This document shows, piece by piece, positions 10,020 through 19,237 of a stretch of 64,000 bases of DNA. Below the pieces are notes generated by a model. The model was not told the origin of the DNA, ran no database searches, and saw only the letters and a list, made by a program, of their open reading frames with translations. Made by a program: the position numbers and the translations under genes. Numbering within the stretch: position 1 is the first letter of the stretch; each line of letters starts with the position of its first letter. Location of the stretch: contig NZ_OZ034999.1 of the NCBI RefSeq assembly GCF_964030965.1, forward strand, positions 62,001-126,000, given 5' to 3'. The DNA comes from Spiroplasma endosymbiont of Amphimallon solstitiale (GTDB taxonomy: Bacteria; Bacillota_I; Bacilli_A; Mycoplasmatales; VBWQ01).

Positions 10020-10123
10020 TTGATTGGTAATCACTGAAAAGAAATGACTAGTAAAGAAAAAACTAAATATGTAAAAATGCAGAAGCAAACAAAAAAATAT
10101 ATGAAAGTGAAACTCAAAAATAA
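10020..10123 (+). pseudogene. HMG-box gene, 3' half
   Basis: After a stop at 10017, the frame reads LIGNHWKEMTSKEKTKYVK. A one-base deletion in a run of A at 10073-10077 then shifts to NAEANKKIYESETQK and a stop at 10121. This is the second half of an HMG box: family consensus LGxxWKxLSxxEKxxYxxxAExxKxRYxxE. Together with 9055-9129 it would give a stand-alone box of roughly 70-75 residues, with about 15 middle residues missing or replaced by the protease insertion. Confidence 0.75.
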
Positions 10124-10154
10124 TTATTTAATTGATTTACAAATTTTAATTTTA

Positions 10155-10192
10155 AACACAATGATATATGACAATTCATATATCATTGTGTT
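10155..10192 (+). terminator. Strong hairpin terminator
   Basis: 17-bp perfect stem (AACACAATGATATATGA / complement) around a CAAT loop, followed by ATTTTAAAA. It separates the HMG/protease block from the SemiSWEET gene. Confidence 0.75.
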
Positions 10193-10224
10193 ATTTTAAA
10201 AAAATAAAAAGAAAGGTGAATATT

Positions 10225-10488
10225 ATGAATGTAGAAATAATTGGTTGATTAGCAGTTGTTGTAAATAGTTTTATATTTTTACCTCAAATTATAAAAATTA
10301 TTAAAACAAAAAGAATACGTGATTTATCATTTTTCATGTTATTAATTCAATTTTTATCTTGTTTTTTATGAATGACTTATGGAATATTCATAAAAAATTG
10401 AGAAGTTGTAAGTTTAGATTCAATAATCTTAATATCTACAATTATTATTTTAGGATTTAAATTAAATATTCATTATAAAGAACCATAA
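10225..10488 (+). CDS. SemiSWEET / PQ-loop membrane transporter
   Basis: 87 aa with ribosome site AAAGGTG. Three hydrophobic segments: residues ~5-22, ~37-58 and ~64-80. The first ends in the PQ-loop signature FLPQIIKIIKTKRIRDLS, where Pro-Gln is followed by a basic stretch and D-hydrophobic-S, as in SemiSWEET sugar transporters that work as dimers of three-helix halves. Likely a small sugar uniporter in the cell membrane. A different PQ-loop substrate is possible. It converges with the coiled-coil gene at 10518. Confidence 0.8.
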
Positions 10489-10517
10489 AAATAGACCAGC
10501 ATAGTTATGGTGGTTAT

Positions 10518-11423
10518 TTACATTTTTTGTGATTTACTACTAGTACTTTGATATTGACTTGATAAAAGATGTTTATTTTGTAAACCAATAGAATTTATTT
10601 TTACATAATTTGTTGCATATTCGAATTTTGATATTTCTATTTTTAATTTTTCAATTTGATTATTAGTATCATCTTTTTTTGATAGTATTTTTTTAAGTTC
10701 CTGATTTTCTAATAAAATTTTATTTTTTATATCTTTATTTTTGTCAATACATCCAAAACTAAAAAATTTAATAACAAAATTGAAAACTGGATTTATCTTT
10801 TTTTGCTCAAAATATTTAATATTTTTTCTTATATTATGTATATCTTTATTAATTGTAATTAAATTCTGTTCATGATTTCGTAATTCTAAGTTTTTAATTT
10901 TAAATAATTCTATAGTTGTAATTTCCTGAAATTTTTTAAGCAAATCTAACAAATAATCTTTTTCTAGAAACAAATCATCTTTATTGATTGATTTATATAT
11001 ATTTTTTAATTCTTGTAAATTTTGATGAATTTTAGGAACTATAGCCATACTATAATTTCCATTAAAATATTCATTATTTTTTTGAAAAATTTTATAGCAA
11101 TCTTTAAAATTACCATCAGGAACATTTTGAAGATTATATTTTTCTTTTCTTTCAAAAGCATTAATTTTAATAATATTTCTTTTCTTTCATTCATTTAAAA
11201 TTTCTTTGATTTCATAAAAAAGGAATATTTTAACATGTTCTTCAATTAATGATTTAAATTCGTGAAAACTATTAGTTTCTTTAAATTTCAATTTTATTAA
11301 AATTTCCATTGGATTCTCATTTTTAACTTTTACATTTTTTTGAATTATCTCATTAATTATTAGATTAAAAAATTCACCATCGCCTTTATCTATAAAATAT
11401 TTTTGAAAATATAAATCTAGCAT
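10518..11423 (-). CDS. Coiled-coil protein with KSQKM C-terminus
   Basis: 301 aa, one continuous frame when TGA is Trp. The N-terminal ~120 residues are mixed alpha. Two heptad-rich coiled-coil regions (~145-205 and ~220-270) flank a short hydrophobic stretch (NPVFNFVIKFFSFG). The end is a Ser/Thr/Gln-rich tail, SSQYQSTSSKSQKM. The same last five residues end the small protein at 16566. Its 5' leader is duplicated in front of the gene at 13920. No family recognised; the architecture suggests a secreted or surface-associated protein, by inference only. Confidence 0.75.
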
Positions 11424-11545
11424 TTTTCATTTTCTCCTTTTAAATATTAAAACCCATTTACTTTTAAAATAAAGCAATGGGTTAAAATTTATATATTCGA
11501 TAACAACTACATATTATCAAATTTTGTGTATTTTACAATTAGTTA
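11424..11545 (-). promoter_or_regulatory. Conserved two-hairpin 5' leader (copy 1)
   Basis: Read on the minus strand, about 120 bp are near-identical to 13800-13919. Hairpin 1 is GATAAT...GTTATC. Hairpin 2 is AACCCATTGCTTT...AAAGTAAATGGGTT followed by TTAATATTTAAAAGGAG just before the start codon. Differences between the copies in the stems keep pairing (C-G to U-G, A-U to G-U). Candidate attenuator or protein/RNA-binding leader. Confidence 0.6.
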
Positions 11546-11620
11546 AGTGTTAATATAAATTGAATTATAAATTACTTAATATTTACTTTTTGTTATGTTT
11601 TTTTTCTTCTTTTAATGTTT

Positions 11621-12681
11621 CCTGAATTGTAAAATTAAAAAGGACACTTATATAAAAATTAAATTGTGTTAATTCTATAATTAAGAAAAGAAAGGAATTA
11701 GCACAATGTATAAGTATCTGACTATTGAATCAATAATAGCAATAAAAGAATATAAAAGTTATGGATTTTCGATTCGTAAAATAGCAAAAGCCATTGATTA
11801 TAGTAAATCAACTGTACATAGAGTTTGTAGATTATTAAATCAAAACTTATTACCATTAGAAATATTGAATAAAATTCAAAAAAATAAACAAAATGCAGGT
11901 AGAAAATTAATAATTTTAACTTTAATAGAAATTAATACTATTAATCATTTGTTAATTACTAAAAATTATGCTCTTGATATAATTGCTAATTTTTTAAAGG
12001 AAAATAAAATAAAAAGTATTTCAACAAAAACTTTATATAACATGTTTAAAACAAATCGAATGGGTTTTGATGAAAATAACTTATTGAGAAAAGGAAAAAA
12101 TAAACCTCACAAACAAAAAGAAACTAGGGGCAGAATTAATAATTGTAAGTCTATTCATGAAAGAAATTTAATCATTCCTAATATTAAAAATATAGAAGAA
12201 TTTGGTCATTTAGAAGGTGATACTATCATTGGTAAAGATCATAAAAGTTCTATTATTACTTTAGCTGATATATGATCAAAAACCACAATTCCTTTAGCAA
12301 CTAAAAATAATAAATCAGAAAATATTACAAAAAGTATAATAAAATTTATTTCAAAGTTACAAAAAGGAACAGTTAAAACTATTACTTTTGATCGTGGTAA
12401 AGAATTTAGTAAATGAAAATTAATCGAAAAAAATTGTAATGTTAAGATTTATTTTGCAGATCCTGGTAAACCTTGTCAAAGAGGTTTAAATGAAAATAAT
12501 AATGGTATTTTAAGAAGATATTTACCAAAATCTACAGATCTATCTTCATATAAACAAAAAGATTTAAATACTATAGCATTTCAAATTAATTCTACACCCA
12601 GAAAATCACTATCTTATAAAAGACCAATAGATTTAATACAATTATTTTAAAAAACTGTCCCATTTATATTTACAATTCAGG
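11621..12681 (+). mobile_element. IS30-family element, copy 2
   Basis: 1061 bp with standard CCTGAATTGTAAA ends. The flanks do not match as a duplication (TTT left, TGA right), suggesting that recombination between copies or a deletion changed one side. The right flank cuts a reading frame (12682-12733). Confidence 0.93.
11706..12650 (+). CDS. IS30-family transposase
   Basis: 314 aa intact copy, same protein as 6256-7200: helix-turn-helix at residues ~18-45, DDE motifs EGDTIIG, TFDRGKEFS and GLNENNNGILRRYLPK. Trp at four positions is encoded by TGA. The start ATG is preceded by AAAGGAATT. Confidence 0.93.
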
Positions 12682-12733
12682 TGATCAAAAAAACAGTAGT
12701 AATAAATCAAATGAAATTTCATGAAAAGATTAG
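12682..12733 (+). pseudogene. C-terminal scrap of an unknown gene
   Basis: Reads DQKNSSNKSNEISWKD then stop, ending 12 nt before the next start codon. The Asn/Ser/Lys-rich tail resembles the ends of neighbouring coiled-coil genes. The 5' part was lost at the IS30 boundary. Confidence 0.4.
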
Positions 12734-12745
12734 GAGGATAAAATT

Positions 12746-13219
12746 ATGCAATTAACAAATAAAGAGCAAGAGATTCTATCAACTTATCAAAATTGATTAA
12801 AGAAGAATAATTTAAATGATAAATGCATTCTTAATTTTATTGAAGAAAATTCCTTTAATTTTGTAGAAAAGTAATGATACATGATAAAGTGTTATTTTTA
12901 GAGAATTTTTACACTAAATAATGTTACTTTTAACAAATTTTTAATTAAAAATAATATTTTAAGTGTAAATTGATGAATAATTTTTGGTCATCCATACTTT
13001 TCTACATAATTAAAAGAAAATTCTATACTAGTTTTTCAAACATGAAATTTAAAAGAAATTATTAGTGAAACAATTTGATTAAAAAGTGATAATGAAAAAT
13101 GACAGTTTTATATCAAAACTTTAGGTGAGAAGTTTAATAAATATTTTTCGCTAGAAGAAATTTTGAAAATTGAAAAAGATTTTGTTTTAAAGATTTTTAA
13201 AGAAAAATCAAATTTGTAA
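12746..13219 (+). pseudogene. Unknown helical protein, MITE-disrupted
   Basis: Start at 12746 with AGGAGG. Removing the MITE (12853-13015) and one TSD restores one frame of about 100 codons: LTNKEQEILSTYQNWLKK ... IEENSILVFQTWNLKEII ... YFSLEEILKIEKDF ... EKSNL. Lys/Glu-rich and helical, without a recognised family. It precedes a replication-relaxation-like fragment, which suggests a plasmid- or ICE-like gene group. Confidence 0.6.
12853..13015 (+). mobile_element. 163-bp MITE (full)
   Basis: Flanked by GAAAATTC, an 8-bp palindrome (12845-12852, 13016-13023). Splits the gene at 12746. Confidence 0.95.
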
Positions 13220-13278
13220 ACAATATGCAACAATGTATAATTAACTTGTTTATATAATTACAGTGTTTCATTTATATA

Positions 13279-13406
13279 AGTGTTATTTTTAGAGAATTTT
13301 TACACTAAATAATGTTACTTTTAACAAATTTTTAATTAAAAATAATATTTTAAGTGTAAATTGATGAATAATTTTTGGTCATCCATACTTTTCTACATAA
13401 TTAAAA
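13279..13406 (+). mobile_element. 163-bp MITE, left end missing
   Basis: 128 bp matching the right part of the MITE; the first ~35 bp are absent and no left duplication can be seen. It directly precedes a gene fragment lacking its N-terminus, so a deletion probably removed the left MITE end together with part of that gene. Confidence 0.9.
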
Positions 13407-13409
13407 GAA

Positions 13410-13777
13410 TTAACTACAACGAGTTAGTTCATCAAGATTTACTCATCAAATGACTATCTCAACAAAATGACATTATTTCATATCAAACAGAAAAAGAACT
13501 AAAAGCAGAAAGTTATCGAGAAAAAGGATATCCTGACTTATTAGTTCACTATGAAAATAAAATCATGATTATTGAATTTGAAAGAACTAGAAAAACTAAA
13601 CAACGAATGAGACAAAAGTTTGATGGATTACGACATTATTGTAAAAACGGATGCGAAGTTTTACTTTTAGTTCCAAATGAAAGCATGAAAAAATTCGTTG
13701 ATGAACAAATCAAAATTTACAACTGAAAACTAGCAACTTTCAAAACCCAAATATTTAATATTAATATAGACAATTAA
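13410..13777 (+). pseudogene. Replication-relaxation-like protein, 3' part
   Basis: About 120 codons without a start, opening at the truncated MITE. Motifs are VHQDLLIKWLS, then KGYPDLLVHYENKIMIIEFERTRKT, where Pro-Asp ... Glu-x-Glu resembles the C-terminal core of replication-relaxation proteins of mobilisable plasmids and the PD-(D/E)xK pattern; then DGLRHY and VPNESMKKFVDEQIK. A homologous tail fragment is at 5464-5658. The family is assigned from motif spacing only. Confidence 0.5.
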
Positions 13778-13794
13778 TAGTTAAATTTTGGTTA

Positions 13795-13919
13795 AAACTT
13801 AACTAATTGTAAAATACACAAAATTTGATAACATATAGCTGTTATCCAATATATAAGTTTTAACCCATTACTTTATTTTAAAAGTAAATGGGTTTTAATA
13901 TTTAAAAGGAGATATTAAC
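13795..13919 (+). promoter_or_regulatory. Conserved two-hairpin 5' leader (copy 2)
   Basis: Near-copy, in inverted orientation, of 11424-11545. Hairpin 1 is GATAAC/GTTATC (13828-13845). Hairpin 2 is AACCCATTACTTT / AAAGTAAATGGGTT (13862-13894). The AAAAGGAG ribosome site follows at about 13904-13911. Hairpin 2 with the T-rich stretch after it could act as a terminator or antiterminator. Confidence 0.6.
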
Positions 13920-13956
13920 ATGACTGACAAAACTAAATCACAAACATATAATTTTC

Positions 13957-14119
13957 TTTTAATTATGTAGAAAAGTATGGATGACCAAAAATTATTCATC
14001 AATTTACACTTAAAATATTATTTTTAATTAAAAATTTGTTAAAAGTAACATTATTTAGTGTAAAAATTCTCTAAAAATAACACTTTATCATGTATCATTA
14101 CTTTTCTACAAAATTAAAG
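13957..14119 (-). mobile_element. 163-bp MITE (full)
   Basis: Inverted orientation, flanked by TAATTTTC (13949-13956, 14120-14127). It interrupts the 13920 gene after codon 12; precise removal restores the frame. Confidence 0.95.
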
Positions 14120-14266
14120 TAATTTTCTATTAGAAAATAAATCCATAGAAGATATTTTAAAACAAGAAAACATTTTTGTGAAAGAAATCAAAAACAAGAG
14201 ACATGGAGGAAAAACATATAGGATTGATAATAATCAACAACTTAATGATGATTCCTTAGAACCTGT

Positions 14267-15227
14267 TTAGAATCTTTTTAATAAAACTGAAATAAATGAA
14301 AGAACAACCATTTGTAAACTAGTATTTAGTTTTCTTTCACAATTTTTTCATAATCTTCTGTATTTTTCTAATCAAGCAAAGCTTCGTTCTACAATTCATC
14401 TTTTTGGTAATACTACAAAAGTATGTAATTCATTACGTTTTATCACTTCAACATTTGCATTTATGATTGTTTTGATTTCAGAAGCAAATTTTTCACCAGT
14501 ATAACCAGCATCTACTATTATTTTTTGAACTGCAGAAAGATTTTCTTTTTCATTTTCAATCATTATTATAGCGCTATTACGATCTGTTTTTTCTTTTAAT
14601 TATGTAGAAAAGTATGGATGACCAAAAATTATTCATCAATTTACACTTAAAATATTATTTTTAATTAAAAATTTGTTAAAAGTAACATTATTTAGTGTAA
14701 AAATTCTCTAAAAATAACACTTTATCATGTATAATTACTTTTCTACAAAATTAAAGGTTTTTTCTGCTGTGGTTATGTAAATTGCATGTGGTAAACCTTG
14801 AGAATCAACAACAATATGACGTTTTATGCCTGAAATCTTTTTACCAGCATCATAACCTTTATTTTCAGTAGTATCTGTATTTTTAACACTTTGCGAATCA
14901 ATTATACAAAAACTAGTTTGTTCTTTGCGATTATTATTGATACGAACTTTTTTAACTAATTTTTTTTAAAATTAATTGCAATACACTAGGTTCTTTACCA
15001 TTATTTTTACTTCAAATTTGAAAATAATAATATACAGTTTGTCATTTTGGAAAATTTTTTGGTAGCATTCTTCATTGACAACCACTTTTTAATACATATA
15101 AAATTGCACAAAATACTTCATATAAATCTAAACTTCTTGGTTTTGTTTTCTTTTTGCTATTTTCTAAAATTGATTTTATGTTCTCAAATTGTTCTTTGGT
15201 GACATGACTTGGATAATTTTTATGCAT
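14267..15227 (-). pseudogene. IS5-family transposase, MITE-disrupted
   Basis: Same protein as 3634-4594, including the -1 frame change at the A-run (complement of about 14965-14972). Here the MITE interrupts the coding region between the first two catalytic Asp motifs, just before the second-Asp region, so the enzyme cannot be made. Confidence 0.85.
14594..14756 (-). mobile_element. 163-bp MITE (full), in IS5
   Basis: Flanked by GTTTTTTC (14586-14593, 14757-14764). Carries GTATAATTAC where most copies have GTATCATTAC, a variant shared with the copy at 59875. Confidence 0.95.
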
Positions 15228-16431
15228 ATATACCTCTTATTTTAAAATATATAATCATTTTACATTATTTTCGAAAAGATTCTAAACAGGTTCTTAGAAA
15301 ATAATATAAAAAATTTAGAACCAATTGGTATTAGTTTAATAGATAACCAAAATATGCAAAAAACAAATGTTGATACATGAACAAAACTAACTAATTACTT
15401 AAATTGAGCAACACCAAATGCAGAACAACTAATACAAGCTCAAAGAACAATTCAAGAAAAAGACAAAGAAATTGAACAACTTAAAAAGCAAATTAAAGAA
15501 TTAAAACAATCAAAACAAATCAATGTGAATTTCAATAAGTTTAAATATAATATAATGCTGTAACAATTTATGATGAAAAACAAAGAAAAAAGACAAGAAT
15601 TGAAAAAATTTACAAAGAAATTTTACCAATTAATAACAAAGTTTATTTTATAACGACCATTCAACATATTGATAATTCAATTAATGAAGAGGTAATATAT
15701 TTTCAACACCTTACAAATGGTGATATACAAGTTGTTAAACAAATAAAGAATTATAAAAATATCAATGATTATAAAAAAGATATTTTACTAATTAATGACA
15801 TTTCAACCCATAACATTAATAATTTTCAATTTGTACAAATTAAAGACTTTTTAAAACAACAACAAGGTTTCAAATTAAAACCAAATAAAAGTGAAATAGC
15901 TACATGAATAATTACTTGGTTAATAATACCCCTAGGTGTAGTGGCTATTAATCTTATTCATCCACCATTATTAATAATAAGCCTTGTAATTAGTGGTATT
16001 GCTACAGCCCTTAGAGGAGGGGTAGAATTTTTTTCATCAACTGCAAAAAAAGTTTGATCATGATTTTCAAATAAATATTTTAAAAATAAAGAACAAAAAG
16101 AAAAACTTAAAAAAGAACGCGAATCAATAATTAAAAATCTTACCAGTAATAAAACAGAAATTAAATTAGAAACACAATATGATATTTTAAAACAAGAATT
16201 GGATAATAGAAAAGAGAAAAATCCAGACCAATTAATAAGTAGTGAAACAATTAATCAAAATTCAAATATTGAATCAGTAAATAATCAAAATTTTGATTCA
16301 TCTATACGAAATAAAGTAAATAATCAAGATCCACAACCTTCAACAACTTCAAAACATAATTGAAATAAAGTAAAATGCTTATTAACAACATAATTAATAA
16401 ATTAACAAATTTAATTAAGTAATAAAGTTCT

Positions 16432-16466
16432 AATCGCTATTTTTTGAAAATAGCGATTTTTTATTA
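16432..16466 (+). terminator. Intrinsic terminator
   Basis: Stem AATCGCTATTTT / AAAATAGCGATT around TTG, followed by TTTTTTATT. It ends the transcript of the 13920 gene. Confidence 0.8.
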
Positions 16467-16565
16467 TTTTTTACACATTTTTCGTTTTAAAAATATATAC
16501 TTTTATTAGATATTTTAAGGGTAGAAAAAAATATTCAAAAATAATAAAGAGAGGAATTTTACAAT

Positions 16566-16769
16566 ATGGAAAAATGAAGTCAAGCGAATAGAGACAAATA
16601 CGCTAAAGAAGCTAGAGAAACAAACAAAGCATGAGGAGAAAAAAACGAACGTGAAAGACGAGAAAGAGTTGCTAATGCTCTTGGATTTGAAAAAGATAAA
16701 TCAAAAATAAATAGCGAAGCTTCAACAAGTAAAAGTCAAAGTTCTAGTAATAAATCACAAAAAATGTAA
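16566..16769 (+). CDS. Small charged protein with KSQKM C-terminus
   Basis: 67 aa with ribosome site AGAGAGG. Highly charged helical N-terminal half (KYAKEARETNKAWGEKNERE). The tail is Ser-rich (SEASTSKSQSSSNKSQKM) and ends in the same KSQKM as the 301-aa protein at 10518. It stands alone between two terminators, so it is a single-gene transcript. No homology recognised. The shared tail hints at a common sorting or processing signal. Confidence 0.7.
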
Positions 16770-16784
16770 ATCTTAAATACTTTA

Positions 16785-16810
16785 AAACTGCACAATTGTG
16801 CAGTTTATTT
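16785..16810. terminator. Intrinsic terminator (palindrome)
   Basis: Perfect palindrome AAACTGCACAATTGTGCAG then TTTATTTAAG. It lies 16 nt after the stop of the 16566 gene. Confidence 0.75.
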
Positions 16811-17000
16811 AAGAATTTTATTTGTATAATTTTAATGAAAATATTTAACTTAAATAAGTGTTAAATATAAAATAAAAGTGTTATAATTAAATTGTTCTTA
16901 TTTTTTATAGAACAAAACAATTTTAAAAAATGAATATAAAATTTAAATATAAAAACAAAGAGGCTTTTTAGAAATCTGTCTATCTTTGTTTTACAAAGTA

Positions 17001-18410
17001 CTAGTTTAGATTAATTCTGTCTTCAAATTTTATCATAAAATGAGCAATTGCTGTATTTCAATTTTGAATAGGCAATGTTCATTTTTTTGTTATATTTTCA
17101 ATTGCTAAATAAAATATTTTGAAAACTGACATATCATTAGGAAAAACTTTTTTATTTCTGATAACTTTTCTTAATTGACTATTAACAGATTCAATAGCAT
17201 TTGTAGTATAAATTACTCTTTTGATTTCTACAGGATAACTAATAAAAACCATTAAATTTTCTCAATTTTTATATCAAGATTTAGCAATTTGAGGATATTG
17301 TTTATTTCATTTACTTTCAAATGATTCTAAAGCTTGCATTGCTTGTTCTTCACTACATGCAGTATAAATTGGCTTTAAATCTGTAACTAAAGTTTTTCGA
17401 TGTTTGTATGAAACATATTTTAAACTATTTCGAATTTGATGAACAATGCATAATTGATGTTCTGTTTTAGGATAAACTGATTGTATTGCTTCTGACATGC
17501 CTGTTAAATTGTCACTACAAGCAATAAGAATATCATTTAAGCCTCGATTTTTCATTTCTGTCAAATTAGATAATCAAAATTTAGCACCTTCATTTTCACT
17601 AATTCATAAGCCTAAAACATCTTTTTTGCCTTCTAAATCAACTACTAATGCTATATAAACTGATTTGTTAATAATGCGTTTATCTTGTCTTACTTTAACT
17701 ACTATACAATCAAAGTAAACAATAGGATAAATACTTTCTAATGGTCGATTTTGTCATGCTTTGACATCATCAATAACATCATCAGTAATTTGACTAATAA
17801 CACTTTCACTAATATCAGCACCATGATATAACTCTTGTAACTGCATTCTAATGTCAGATAGAGTCATACCTTTTGCATATAGTGAAAGCACTTGTTGATC
17901 AAAACCATCAAATCTTCGCTGTCTTTTTGCAACTATTACAGGAGTAAAATCACTATTGCGATCTCTTGGTACATCAATCTCAATTTTACCTTGTTGAGTT
18001 ATTAATTTTTTTGAACTTGTACCATTACGAGCATTTTCAGTATTACTATGTTGATTTTTTTCATATCCTAAATAATTTTGCATTTCAGAATTCAACATTT
18101 TTTCAACTAAACGTTTTGTTAATTCTTTATATAAACCCCCTTCTTTAAAAACTGTTGTTAAATCTCCAGTATTTTCCTTTAATTTTGTAGAAAAGTAATG
18201 ATACATGATAAAGTGTTATTTTTAGAGAATTTTTACACTAAATAATGTTACTTTTAACAAATTTTTAATTAAAAATAATATTTTAAGTGTAAATTGATGA
18301 ATAATTTTTGGTCATCCATACTTTTCTACATAATTAAAAGTATTTTCTAATAATAAATCTACTGCTTTTGATATTGGATCATTATTATTAATATTTTGTT
18401 TTTTAGCCAT
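17001..18410 (-). pseudogene. IS256-family transposase, MITE-disrupted
   Basis: Restored length 412 aa, normal for the family. Motifs: YLGYEKN and RNGTSSKKL near the N-terminus, IDVPRDRN, YFDCIVVKVRQD (Asp), CSDNLTGMSEAI (Asp) and [15 protein letters not shown] (Glu). The MITE at 18177-18339 cuts after codon ~24 (start MAKKQNINN at 18410). The MITE end itself supplies an in-frame ATG (18206) followed by YHYFSTKLK fused to the rest, so an almost full-length protein might still be made. Confidence 0.85.
18177..18339 (+). mobile_element. 163-bp MITE (full), in IS256
   Basis: Flanked by GTATTTTC (18169-18176, 18340-18347); nested in the IS256 transposase gene. Confidence 0.95.
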
Positions 18411-18492
18411 CTGTAACTCACTCTTTCTAGTCATTTAATTATATTTACTAGAATTAATTAAACATAGTTATTTTTGTAAGTTACACAGATTA

Positions 18493-19237
18493 CTAAACAT
18501 TGCCAAAATTACCATTGGTGGAAGACCATATAAAATGTCAATAGAAGATAGACTAGTAATGACTTTAAGATATTTATATGAAAATCGTACATATCATAGT
18601 ATTGGCGCTGAGTATAATATGGTTGATACTACTGCTTTACGAAATATTCGTTCAATTGAAGACATTTTAATAAAAAATAATAACTTTAATAATTTAACAA
18701 ATAAAAATATTTTTTTAAAAAGAAGAATTAAAAAATAAAATTTTGATAATTGATGTAACAGAAGTAGAAACAGAACGACCAAAATATAACCAAAAAGATT
18801 GATTTTCTGGTAAAAAATGAATGCATACTGTTAAGTTTCAAACCATAATTAATGCACATACTAATGAAATTTTAAATATTTTTTCTGATATTGGTAAAAA
18901 TCATGATTTTAAAACTTTTAAAAATTCAAAGTTAAAATTTTCACCAGAAACTATAATTATTGCATATAAAGGTTATCAAGGTTTACAAAAAATTCATGCT
19001 AATACATTTTTACCTATTAAAACTAGTAAAAACAATCCTAAAACAAGTAAAATTAAAATTTTTAATAAGATTATTAATAAAACTCGCAGAAAAGTTGAAC
19101 ATGTTTTTGCGTTTTTAAAATATTTTAAAATTATTGGTTATAAATTTAGAAAAGGCAGAAAACGAATATTTTTAAGATTTAATTTAATTGCAGGATTTTA
19201 TAATTTATCATTAAAACTTAAAAACGTTATGCAGTAA
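18493..19237 (+). pseudogene. IS5-group transposase (second type), 5'-truncated
   Basis: Distinct from the 864-bp IS5. It reads TIGGRPYKMSIEDRLVMTL, then at a run of A (about 18731-18736) changes to the -1 frame: KILIIDVTEVETERP (first Asp), SDIGKNHDFKTF, and RRKVEHVFAFLK (Glu) ending at 19235. Its N-terminus is separated by the IS256 (possible remnant NIKFKYKNKEAF at 16930-16972). The frame change in an A-run is a known expression signal for this group. Confidence 0.75.

Larger units (their letters stand above)
14259..15293 (-). mobile_element. IS5-family element carrying a MITE
   Basis: Same element as 3568-4602, inverted, flanked by TTA on both sides (14256-14258, 15294-15296). A MITE at 14594-14756 sits inside. 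Confidence 0.93.
13920..16393 (+). pseudogene. Large coiled-coil membrane protein, broken
   Basis: Start at 13920 after AAAAGGAG. Removing the MITE (13957-14119), the IS5 (14259-15293) and their repeats gives TDKTKSQTYNFLLENK ... RHGGKTYRID ... DDSLENNIKNLEP ... TIQEKDKEIEQLKKQIKELK. After one frameshift near 15552 it continues to 16393 with two adjacent hydrophobic segments (IATWIITWLIIPLGVVAINL; IISLVISGIATAL), a second coiled coil and an Asn/Ser/Gln-rich tail. A winged-helix-like start (SIEDILKQENIFVKEI) is followed by coiled coil and membrane hairpin. No family recognised. Confidence 0.65.
16973..18492 (-). mobile_element. IS256-family element carrying a MITE
   Basis: Ends read AAATCTGTCTATCTT and, complemented from the right, TAATCTGTGTAACTT, matching the family-type inverted repeats. 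No target duplication is apparent. It lies within another IS5-group transposase gene: N-terminal scrap at 16930-16972, remainder from 18493. Confidence 0.8.

Noticed and set aside
17966-18148. Plus-strand open frame over the IS256 gene
   Set aside because: It is antisense to a clear transposase frame, with low-complexity Phe/Leu composition.
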